DNA from: Caprella mutica | Taxonomy: Eukaryota; Arthropoda; Malacostraca; Amphipoda; Caprellidae | Assembly (NCBI GenBank): GCA_947561585.1 | Contig: CANNZV010002544.1 | Coordinates: 29,847 to 93,846, forward strand | DNA: 64,000 nucleotides | Direction of reading: 5' to 3' | Shown: positions 22,353 to 34,400 of the stretch, piece after piece | Numbering within the stretch: position 1 is the stretch's first letter | Layout: each line of letters opens with the position of its first letter | Notes under the pieces: model-generated | Databases searched by the model: none | Seen by the model: the letters and a program-made list of their open reading frames with translations, nothing else | What the model was told of the DNA's origin: nothing | Translations under genes and position numbers: made by a program

Positions 22353-23517
22353 AGGCCCTTTTACACGTACACTGACGTACACTCATTACCTACGGAATTC
22401 CTGTTCGAGGCACTAAGCCCCGCCCACTACAAGCCAGGAACACAATCACGCCATATCAAGTATATCTTGATTTTTGACTCATGAGCGGCAGTGATGAAGA
22501 ACGGTGATGTTGATAATAGCTCTTTTATAATGTCAACAGTGATGAAACGAACGTTGTTTTCCTCAGGAAAAAAGTTTTAATCAATTTTCAACAATTAATA
22601 TGAAACTGTGAAAAATTTATTCACTTCATGCATATTATTTAATAATAAAGAAAGGTGGGAGAGAGGCGGTGTGTAGATGATATAGATAAACATTAATTAT
22701 TTAATGACATAGAATACTTCAGTTGAAAATACTGTACCTATTTCAGAGAAAATAGTGTTTTTTTTTTTGTTAAAGGTCCCCTCCAATCGAATATTTTTAT
22801 TGCTTTATTTAACGAGGCTAATGTTTCTTATCATTTTGCTGCAAACTGCATCGAATTTGGTCGCGTATTTTTAATTTTATACGCTTTTAAAGATTTTTAA
22901 AATCAAAACTCTACAAAACCTATTTTACTTCCGACTTACTAATTTAAGAAATTTTCAGCCTCAAGAAAAAGAATGTACACCATTAGTTTTGATTGTCAAC
23001 TAGGTATTAGGTTTAATAAATCCATTTAATATTCGTGTTAAGGTATAAAATTGAATGAAATCATAATAGAAACGTTTATATACTTTAGAAAACAATTAAT
23101 AACTAAAATAATTTAAATAAAGGCCGAAAACGAATGGTTTGTTTATAAAATTCAAATTTGTAATCAAAACAAAGAGTGTACAATCTTCTTCTTGAGCATC
23201 AGGTTAGTGATTTGCTTAATTGTTGCTCACAGAGTATTAAAATTTTTAAAAACAAATTTAAAAATATATATTGAACAGAATTGTATGCGGCTTGCAGAAT
23301 AATGATCGTACACCTTAGTTCTATAATATTATGTTATAAACTCATTTTTTTCCCGGAGCCTGGAGAGGACCTTTAAACGTTGGTTGAACGTCTGCATTGG
23401 CACTGTACGTGTAAAAGCGCATCAGTAATCACTCACGCTCATTGTTTGTATGGGCGGGGCCTAAATTTACACATAGGGAATGAATGTGGGGAAAAGAGTG
23501 TACGTGTAAAACGGCCT
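22353..23517. mobile_element. PIF/Harbinger-like MITE
   Basis: Ends AGGCCCTTTTACACGTACACT and its complement GTGTACGTGTAAAACGGCCT, flanked by TAA on both sides, as PIF/Harbinger targets (TWA). Sub-terminal GCCCCGCCCA arms are also inverted. No transposase seen. Confidence 0.8.
22774..23372. mobile_element. TTAA-flanked MITE nested in the Harbinger-like MITE
   Basis: Ends AGGTCCCCTCCA and TGGAGAGGACCT with TTAA at both sides (22770-22773, 23373-23376), a piggyBac-type target. Confidence 0.75.
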
Positions 23518-23604
23518 TAAACCAATAAATAAAGTTGATACTGGAGGCACATAAATCGATAAAAAAGCTTGTGATGGAGGCACTTACCTAAATCGATAAT
23601 TGAA

Positions 23605-23985
23605 GCTCTTGCATTGTGTGAAATAAACACAATAAACACCCTAGTGTTATCCTCCAAAACTGCAAGTAGCGTTAAAAAAATGATAAAGATAATAAAAATG
23701 GTAAAATTGAAAAAAAGACAATATCTACCTAATCCAAATTACACCAGTTCGGAGCCCAAGGGACGCCATTTCTCTTCTCTTCCATTCACCACAGACAGCT
23801 TCAAGATAGAGCTCCAGGTGGCTAATAAGCATGCGTATGATTAAAATGTTCAATTGCAATGTGTTATGTCTCTTCATCTAGATTACATTAACATTTTTCT
23901 TTCTGACTGCTTCTACGAAGTCCCTTGTATTTTTATTACTTCATCAATATGAGTTAGAGTAGAAAGCAGAATCTTTGAACCCCTA
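23605..23985 (-). repeat. Dispersed repeat family R1 copy
   Basis: Complement of the 11515-11905 text, including CCATTCACCACAGACAGCTTC and AACTGCAAGTAGCGTTA. Confidence 0.6.
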
Positions 23986-24455
23986 TTCCGATTAAAAACT
24001 AATGTGGAAATTGCTTTTGTGTTCGAAGTAAATGACGGACTAGCAATTTAATGTGTAATTATTTATAAAATAATTACGAGTTTGTTAGCTATTCTTTTTA
24101 CTTATATAGATGAAAGAATGAAGATGAATTGAAAATCAATTCAAAGACAATAAATGAATGAAAACATAGATTCATTTATTTCCATTATAATTAGATACAT
24201 TATTTAATCTGTTGCTATACAGGTCTATATCAGGGTAACCACATGTTTACCAGATTATGAAGTCCCTGTTACTGTAGTTACACACGTGTTTTAAATGTAT
24301 GAGAAATAGACGCCAAGTATTATAATTCAGCGAAACAATAATAAATATCAATATTTCGTCGAAAGCTCAATAGTTTTAATTAATTAAATCGAAATGTTTG
24401 TTAAGTTTGTATATTGCTATGACATAATTTCATCATCTTTGAATATTCAATTGAA

Positions 24456-24660
24456 ATTCACTAATTGGTATCTTCATTGTCATTTACTATTAACTTATTG
24501 GGATCTTTTCGAGTTACTACAAAAAGGCGGGGCTTATCCTAAGCAACGGTGCTAAATCACAAAATATTGACGAGAAGTCCACAGTTTTTGCTATTAATAT
24601 TCTAACTGTAATCTTTATTTGTTTCCCTGAGTATACCTATATTTGAGTAGCATAATAAAA
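24456..24660 (+). repeat. Solo end of a long-TIR element (family R2)
   Basis: Shares CAAAAAGGCGGGGCTTATCC and GTCATTTACTATTAACTTATT with 40690-40880. More distantly it matches both ends of the 45868-50096 element. Confidence 0.65.
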
Positions 24661-24829
24661 TGATTATTTTAAAGATATCTTTCCATTATCCAAAATAATT
24701 TACTTATTCACGACAAATAAAATATTAGTTAGGTGTCGAAACATCAAACTTCACAAAATACATGGTAGTATAATATTGGCCTTGTTTGGAGAGCTGTAAA
24801 TGGCAACAAATCAGTCCGTACCTAGAGTT

Positions 24830-25312
24830 GTCCATGGGTGTCATAACAGCAACACTCTAAAATTATATTCAAGATAATTGAAGAACTTACCATTATGAAA
24901 ACTGTCTATTTATTTCCAATAGTCATGAATCCATTCATGATATTCACACTGCTTAACTTTAATTGTCTATTTATGTGTGTTGCCTTGTTAACGTCACGGT
25001 CACAAATCACTCGATTTGTGACAACAGCTCACAAAGCTTTACTCTTTAATAGATACCCTACTAGGAATACTTATATTGATATATAGGTAGTGACAATTGA
25101 GTGATTATTGATGTGACTTAAGCAGCAAGGGAACAATTTTAAAGAGGAAATTAGGGGTTTAGCAGGTTACATAATTTATTTAAATTTTATTTATTTATTT
25201 ATTCATTATACAAATTAATAACTCGATTACCGCATAAATTAATAACTATTCTTTTTACAATTACCTATTTCAATTGCTTTAAATATGATTTTAGAGTGGT
25301 TCTGTTATGACG
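24830..25312. mobile_element. Probable MITE with ~30-bp inverted ends
   Basis: GTCATAACAGCAACACTCTAAAAT at the left and ATTTTAGAGTGGTTCTGTTATGAC at the right are near-complements. The interior is AT-rich with no gene. It lies just downstream of chondroitin synthase copy A, whose minus-strand AATAAA candidates are at about 25190-25203. Confidence 0.6.
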
Positions 25313-25427
25313 TCTCGCACACAACATGCCTCGATTGTCCTTACAATATTTCAATTCTGTTTCCCGCTTTTGAGACCAGATGGCGCCAGTACGCACATAT
25401 AAAATAAAATTGGTGAGAGCAGTATTT

Positions 25428-28400
25428 TTATTGTAGTATAATATCTTTGATGTTAGTGTTTGTTATAATTTTCATCACAAGGGTTTTTAAAGAGGAAAAT
25501 GTAGCATGAGTAGAGCTGATACACATCTTGTTTTGTTTTTTGTGAAGCATTTGCCAGTCATCTTCACGGTAATTGTTGTAGCAGTTAGGCTGGTGATAAA
25601 TGTGATCCAAACTCTCTTCTCCAGTTCTAAATACTCGCAAAGAATTGCTTTTCAAAACCTGCGAGACAAAAGCTGTGTTATTGAGAAATTTGATTGCTCG
25701 ATAATTCAATTTCTATATTAGCTATTGATATTAATTATAACAATTATTACCTTCTCATATAAGTCTGTATCTTCACCACCCCAGCCTTTGATAGATAAGT
25801 TGAAACCTCCAACATCGTCCAAATCACTCTTGTACACTGCAACCTGTCCGAATGCGAAGGTACGAAAATATCCGTTGTCTTCTGTTATCTAGAGGGATAG
25901 AACCAAAATCCAAGAGAAACATAAATATAAATCTATAACTTTCTATATTTCATAATAAATATATAATAAACTTCTAAGGATATAGGTAAAACGTATGATA
26001 CGGCGTAATAACACAAAAAATCATATTTTTGGGTCATTACATAAAAAAAAGGGACGAAATGACTCGATTCAGAGCTTTACAACATGTCATGTCACTGTTA
26101 TATTTCACTATATGATTTGCATACCAAACCTTATGACTATGATTGTGACAATATGCGTTTAACCCTAATGAGTTTTACTGTCAAAATCAACGGGAAGGTT
26201 TGATTATGTGTTAAAAAAACACATGTCTTATTTATAAACTTACGGTACTTTATTTTTTATGAGTTGTTAGTATATATACTAAACTAACGTGTACCAAATT
26301 GCAAGTAAAAATATTGAACATATAAGGAGAAATAAATACACATAGGTATGTAAGATATTGGCAACTGAGAGAGCAGAGCTGTGATTGGGTGGCGTGTGAC
26401 CCAACCACAGCTCGTCATGTATCTATACTTGACGAAAACGTGGACACGTCACCAAAGTACAATTAATTTCATAATTTACGTGATTCACGCTGATTTACGC
26501 CGATACGTAAATATTTTTTTAACTTTTAAATACAAAAAACTATTTAATATTTATGTAAAAACAAAGTCAAGAAAGGCCAGAAAACACACGTCAAACTCAT
26601 TAGGGTTAAAATCATAGATCCTTAAAATATTATAGACGGATTGAATTAAAGATTATTTAATCCTTCTAAACCAGCGGTTATATATTAATAATAATTTTTA
26701 TTGAATATAACATTAGTACAATAGAAAAAGAAAAGAAATAACATTAAAATATATTCAAGCCCTTTCGAAGCTCTAAACAATGAACTTTTTGGGCAATATT
26801 TGATACCATTTCATTTTGTTTCGTATATGATATTCTTAAGACCTATTATTTTAAACGCATATTGCCAAAACCCAACTTTTGACATATTTATTGTATTAAT
26901 AGCAAAGTTTCAGATATTCGACTGGAATGGCGGATCAAATCACAATATTGAATAGTATACTTACAGTGAGGTGAATAAACTAATGATGCTCAAATCGATT
27001 GGGTTAATAGGGTCAAAATGTAACAAGTAAATTAACTTGATAAGATGAAAACCCATTTATTATAATTTTGTGTTTTAGAGTATGATTTGTCAATAAGTTT
27101 TCTATTTCTCACCTCAATGTGACCAAACTCGTCTCTTGGAGGGTAACCCGAAACTCTTGGATCAAACTCACTGAAGAAAGCAGGGAAGTAAACCTGAAGT
27201 TGTTAAAAATCTCTTTAATGCCATTCATTCATACTAATTGAAATAATTTAAAGAATAGAAAATATATATTATATTCTTTTAAATTATATTCAGATTATGC
27301 CATTCTTAGCAACATTTTGCTTAAATTTCTGCTGATGATGATACTATTTTGAATACTCGTTCAACCTGCAAATATTCAAAACGTCAAAACTCACCCATTT
27401 CTTTCTAAAATATATAGAAAAAACTGGTCAAGAAACAATACCAAAACAAATATTAATTCAATATTTTAGTTCATTCTTCTGGGGGGTCTTAAATTTTAAT
27501 ATTTTATATAAAGATATTGGAAATTTGTAATTTGTGACATATTTTATCACAATTCTTATATTTTTGACACTTCAATTAAAGAAATCTTATCCAAGTTTCA
27601 TTTGCAGAATAGTATTTTGAAGTCAAGTGAACAGACTAATCATGGAGCAGTTTTCTGATCTACACACATTACCTCTCTACATTCTGATAAAGGTTACTTA
27701 GTACAAATTTACTTTGTTAATTATACTTTGCCTTTACTGACAGACGACAGTTATAAAATGAAAATTATTTAGAGTAGCACAGGGTACAGGATCATAAACG
27801 GGTATAGTACCTAGTAGACGACACAAAAATTTGACGTCACCACAACAACACATTTCTTGTTTGTGACCGAGCGGCTCATAATTCCTCGTATTTGAATGTT
27901 AATATCGAGAAGTTTGAAGTCATTTTATAAGGGTTTCGTGTTAAAGAAAAACGAAAATGGCGATTGAACCTCAAAGTTGAATATATAGATATAATTCAGG
28001 TGTGTTTTTATTGTTCATTTGTTTAACTTATCTATAAGAAATAGGGTCTTGAACCTAAAGCTACCTAGGAGCCTAAACTAGTGTTAGTTAACTGCTAAAT
28101 TGTAGTTCCTATGATCAAGAGTTAAGGAAAAAAATAATGGAAATACATTTTAACCAATGCCTAGTTAGTAATTGATAAGAAAAAAAATTAAATTTAAAAG
28201 TGACTAAGTTTAAGTAGGTTTTCCCATGTTTTAAAGTGCGGTCAGAGTCGCCATTTCCAGTCATCCGGTGGTCACGTCAAACAGATTCAATCAGCTGATT
28301 ACCATACCCTATGTTACTGTATCCTGGAGTTGCAGAAGAAACATCAAATTTAATTTTTAATGTCGTTTCTATCAGACTTGAAAGAAAGCAGCGTCAACAC

Positions 28401-31400
28401 TGAGATTTTTTTGTCCCTTTTACAAATTTCAGATATGCACCTCCTTTTATATATTTTAGATGCAATAGATGAAGTGATTTCTCAAATATATATTGAAATA
28501 GTTGTAAAGAAGATAGATTTTCAATCTAAATTCATCTCATATTATTGCTATGCCTTAATTTCTATTCCATTGACAGTATTATTCCTATTTCTCAAAAGCT
28601 GTGGAATCTTCGTGGAAAGTCGTATAGAAACTCTTCAGTATTTACGCAATGAATTGTCATCATTAATAATTGTCATTGAAGCATTCCTAACGCTACCTGT
28701 TCTCCTCTCTTCGTCAGCATTCTTATTCTCTCCAGGATGTCTCGTTTGAAGTGCAGGTCCACATCCAAGAAGAACAAAAGACTTTGGGCCGTGCATTGGT
28801 TAGCAGCCAGTTGCAATGCATTGCCACGAGAAAATTCACCTTCTCCCTGTTTAGAGAAAAAATTTATATTGCTACATTATTTAATTAAAATAGCTAATCA
28901 ATACTGATAATTAAAAAATGTTGTAACCTTATGAAAATGGCCGACCAAACGGATTTTAAAAAGGCCAAATTGTTAGTGCTATCGTGATAGTATGACAGGT
29001 CTAGTGTGACAAAAACTGCCCGAATGCATGGCATTTCAAGAGGTATTGTCTCAACTCTCAAAAGTTAATGACTTCCTTTGAAAGGGAAGGAAAGCGATGC
29101 ACAGGTCTTGGTGAAAGTCGAAGTTGTCTTGGCAAATCGTATAAAACCACAGCTCCTAAAATTACGGCTCATTGAACATCTACAGGACACAGTTTCCACA
29201 AAAACTGTTTATCGTGAGTTGCAAAGAACTGGATTACACGGAAGAGCTTCAAGATGTTTTCATTTATAGTCCATCCCCTGTATATAATATATAAACTGTC
29301 TCTAGTAGTTAGTGTGAATTAATACTATACTATCTAGGAGTGCACTTTGACAAATATAGAATTAGTAATATCAGAGAAAAGTGTATGGCAAGTATGAGAA
29401 GATACTATCACTAACCTCTAGAATGTTGATAACAGCATCAGGGTAAAGTGTTTTTAGCATCATCACAGTGCGGTAAGGTTCCTTTGTCTTAAAATCTTTA
29501 GGTTTCACATGGTTGTAATGAGCAATGGTGAGTACAACTGCTTCTGAGTTCTCCAAAATTACTTTTTTATAATTCTCTGTGAAAATAAAAATGAAACAGT
29601 ATACATTACTGGTAATCAATCAGTTATATATTTCCTGAAAACTATAAGGAATTAGAATGATTTAGGAAGAATGGTATATTGTATATCATTAATAATAAGA
29701 AATAATAATCACAAAAACTCACCCATGAACGTCTGGAAGACATCTTGTTTCCCGGACAAAGGAAGAAGGAAATGTATTATCTCAACATTAGAAATTGAAT
29801 CCTGCAATGAACATTAACAAAATGTGAACAATGGATTATACAGGTAAAATTTTGATCATTTTGGACCGTACCTTTTTCATGTCTGTTTGTGTTTTGAGGT
29901 ATTCACGAACTTGTAGTGGACCAAGCGGAACCTATAACACGACAATCAAAATAACAAGGAATATTAATTATTATACTATTTCTCTCCCATCACAAATAGG
30001 AAAATATCATACCTCTGCCCAAACATCTTCAATAGATGCCAAGGTTTTACTGTCCTTCAATGTTTTGTACAAGAATTTGTATCTGCTTCGCTGTTGAAAT
30101 CCGGAGTGTGAAGAGTACTTGAAATAACTCTGGTACAATTGCAGTGATGCAATGCCTTGGCCAGACTTCTTCGACAGCCTGGAATGATAAATTATTCCCT
30201 ACTGCATATATTTGAAAAAAGAATTGACAATATCATGTTATTTAAATTCTTTTTTTGATAAAGTTTTTCACGAAACCACCAGGCAATTTACTGTACAGAG
30301 AAAAGTACTTCCTAACTTATAATAAAATAATCACTAACAATTGAATAAGATCCATTGTAACAGCACTCACTCATAGTAATCATTGAGAATGGTTGATGTG
30401 GTGCGGTTTGTTGCTTCTACCACTGCAGGGTTAGACCGAAAGTGTGGGTTGAGAGTTTTAGAGGAATAGCTCTGTGACTCTATCAGAGAGAACGGATCAA
30501 CTGTGAGTTCATCCCTGGGGTTTCTTGAGACAAAACTTGCATTCCCACCTTTGGAAAAGTAAAATAAAGCAATTACATCATGATAACATATAGAAGAAAT
30601 TTTATAGGGATTTCAGCACCCTTAATAAAATTAAATTTTCACGAAACCATTTTCCTTTTTTGACTACTTCTACAAGTCCCCCTTTATATAATTAATGTAC
30701 TTTTAACGTCATTGATATGGCCCATATGGTTCCTAAGAGAACGTCAAGCCCCCTATTAAATTAATAAATTATTAAATTTCATTTTATATTTAATATAGCT
30801 TATAGAGAATCTTAATTTCATTGAAATCTTATAAATATAACTAATTCTAATGAATGAAAGCATGCTATATAAGGTTTGGCAACAAAGTCGCCTGAGGAGG
30901 TGCTAGTTTCGATGATATGAGTGAGATAGAAAGTAATTACAAAATTAAGTGTTCACAATTCGAGTGAAGTTGAATTAAAATGTCTCCACCTCAACAAGGT
31001 ATGTAAGGTTCAATAGGTTCTTTATTTAGTCCACTCACCCACGTGGACGAAGAAACTCCCCGACTGAATATCGTCAAGGAAGCTGAACGAAATGTTGTGA
31101 GTGAAGCCTGTGGTCATAAGTTCCTCAAGAACTGACCTAATCTCAGTCTCCGCGGCTCTTATTGAGTATTCCTGGCGATGACAGTTGATTTAATGAGAAA
31201 GATTTAAAAATATACACTGCGTTCCATCAGAAACGAATTTTTTAAATTGCGAATTAGAAGCACTAAAAATTCGTCAAATGCCATTGAACATACATCAGAA
31301 TGGATTTTTTATGATTATTGAACATTTATTGTCTGATATCGTATGATGCACATCTCCTGAGACCCTACAAAAGTTATTCAAAAAGACCAAAAGCCAGCCT

Positions 31401-34400
31401 GAAGACAGAATAACACACGCTTCGGAACATTCTTGCAAACTTTCTTGAGAGTCTCCTGGTTATATATTTCATCGAAGCATATTGAACACTTTGTATAAGA
31501 GACTCAATTAATGAAATCTAATTTTTCTATATAAATTCGAGTTTGTACGTGCAGCAGCCAGGAATTGAAAGTCCCAAATGTTGACATCTGGACTGTGTGC
31601 TGACCATAAATTTTCCGTTCTTCTGCACGACCTCGAAAATTTTCAGTGAGAAATTCTAGATCTGCATTTCTTCAATGTGATGGAGCGCCGTCATGTATAC
31701 ACCAAAGTGAAGAACGAGTTTCAGAATAGCGTAGCCTGGGCCAAATAATGTCCAGGAGGAATCTGAGGTAAGAAACACCTTAACCTCATGACAGGTTGCC
31801 ATCATCATCAAGTAATGCGTGAACGATTGGAACCATTCCATTAATAATGGCAATGAAGATCATTACTCTAACATCATGCCAGTGGTTTTGTTAGAGGCTA
31901 AAATAACTCCTCGTCAGTCTAAACGATTCTATCGACAATGTTGAATGGTTGCTGAGGAACCCACTAACAAAACTACCTTCTCTGTACTCTGTGGACATCA
32001 TCTTATGGTTTAACTGAAGTTTAATGATAAAAACGGAAATGAAGCTCATGTCTGACGATCCTTACAATGCGTTTTTGGTAGGTGAAATCTGCTGAGAAGC
32101 TTTTCTGAGAGAGCAACGGGGATTTTTTTAAAGAAATTCTTCACCTCCAGAATCACTGATTCTGTTCTTTTTGTTTTTGTTTACACTTGCTTTTTCTTGT
32201 GGATGGAACCAATTTCATTGAAAAGATCACGAACTGTTGTGAACTTAATCAGATACTAAGTTCAAGCCGCCCAATTCCACTGATCTTGAAGTGAAGCATG
32301 AATTATTGGCGTACTGTTGAAAGAGAAAGTGATTTGCCAAACTGCTGGTCGATCTTTTTCTCCTGATGTTCAGAAAACATTTTTCTGGTAGAAGTTCAAT
32401 GCAAATTTTAATAGGGTGATAAAAATCCACTCTCTATGAACCAAATGACAACATAAGTATGTTAAGTTCTTCCAATTCGTAATTTAAAAATGACGCTTTT
32501 GATGGAACACGATGTATATAACCAAACTATTATTATAATGGCATTGAATACAAATAAAATAACTGAAAGAATATTGTTAGAATTAGCACTGATCATTTTT
32601 CTTTTTATTACCTTTGATCTTCAATCAATGTACATAGTTTTGTATACTTATGAGCCCAAAACTTTAAAATTAGGAAATTTTACTTCACTTTTTCTTTAAA
32701 TATTTATCTTATCAACCACAATTAGGGAAATAAATATAGCTTTCTCTCCCAAAGCTAGAGGTGATTTAAACCCTTTACCTGAGTATAAATATGGATTCTA
32801 TACATGTGTTGAGGATTCTTTAAGGGATGAATGGTTATCGTCCGATGAAGATCTAAACTCTTCAAAGTTTCATCCAATGCCGAAAATGGCGCATGCATAT
32901 GAGTCATGATTTTCTTCATCTGTTTGTGTAAAAGTTAAGTTACAGTGAATTAATTCTGCAGTAAAACATCTAACTTTTCAGTAAGTCAAATTTATATTGT
33001 TTCATTTAGTAACTACAGGGTGGGGCGTAAGTTTGGAAGCAATTTTTCAAACATTAATAAATTTTTTAAAAATAAGTTCCTAAGTAGGTGATAGGGTTTG
33101 AACTATAGTAGAGACACTACATTATAACGTGGCAGTGTTATTTTTTACAAAAATTTAGTCAATTCAAAAATGTCAGACAAAAGAGAAGCCATTATTGCTC
33201 TACACCGTGCCGGGAAGTCAGATTCCGTCATTTCAAAGACTCTCTCAATAGCGATATCGACTGTTTGGAAGTGTGTGAAGCGTTTTAATGAGAGAGGAGT
33301 CTTGACTGATCATCCAAGAAGTGGTAGACCACGCTCACAACGCACCAAACAACTGATAAAATGTGCCCGAGAGAAGATCAGGAGGAACACGAAAAGGTCA
33401 ATACGATTGTTAGCCAAAACAGCAAATGTGAGTCCCAGAACAATGAGAAGAGTTGTCAAAGAAGACCTAAAGATGTCCTCTTTCACCCTCCAAAAGAGAC
33501 AGACTCTGTCAGAAGCTGTAAAGAAAAAGAGATTGGAGAGAAGCAAAGCACTTCTGAGAGAATTGAAGTCTGGCACGGCTGGTGAAATTGTTTGGTCTGA
33601 CGAAAAAAATTTCACAGTGGAAATGGCTCACAACCGGAGGAATGACGGAATAATTGGTAAAAGTGCAAAAGACATCCCATACAACTAAAAAACTGTCCAC
33701 AGAACCATGAAACCTGCTTCAGTAATGGTCTGGGCCGCCGTTTCAGAAACTTGGAGATCTCCTTTAATTTTTGTGGAACAAGGCGCCAAAATCAATGCTA
33801 AATGTTATATTGAGAATATTTTGACGCCAATGTTGGAGTCAGCTAAGGATCACTTCGGTAATGACACTCTATGGACATTTCAGCAAGCGGCGCGACTTCA
33901 CATACTGCAAATGTCACTCAAAACTGGTGCCATGACCATCTTCCACGGTTTTGGTCCAAAGAAATGTGGCCTCCCTGATCCCCAAATGTTAATCCTAAGG
34001 ACTTTTCGGTATGGTCCATTCTTGAATCAAAGGCCTGTGGTAAATTCCGTCGCAGTGTGGATGATTTAAAGCGTTCGCTCCAGAGATCTTGGAAGGAAAT
34101 TTCACAAGAACAGTTACGTGCCGCAGTAGGAGGAGTTCGGAGGAGATTTGAGGCTGTTATTAAAAACAAGGGGGGACATTTTGAATAAATTTATGATTTT
34201 TGAATTCTTAAAGCCCTTATGTAATAATACATAATTGTAAATTATTAAATATATTTTTCGTTGGATTATAATATGCACTTTCATTTGCTTCCAAACTTAC
34301 GCCCCACCCTGTATAAATGTCCAATTCACATTTTTGAAGAGGAAAGAACATATATAATTATTTATGCATTAAGAATTTTATTTTGAAATTTATGATTATA

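Noticed and set aside
28360..28749. 129-codon plus-strand frame
   Set aside because: It runs antisense through chondroitin synthase exon 9 and its intron; no protein-like motif.
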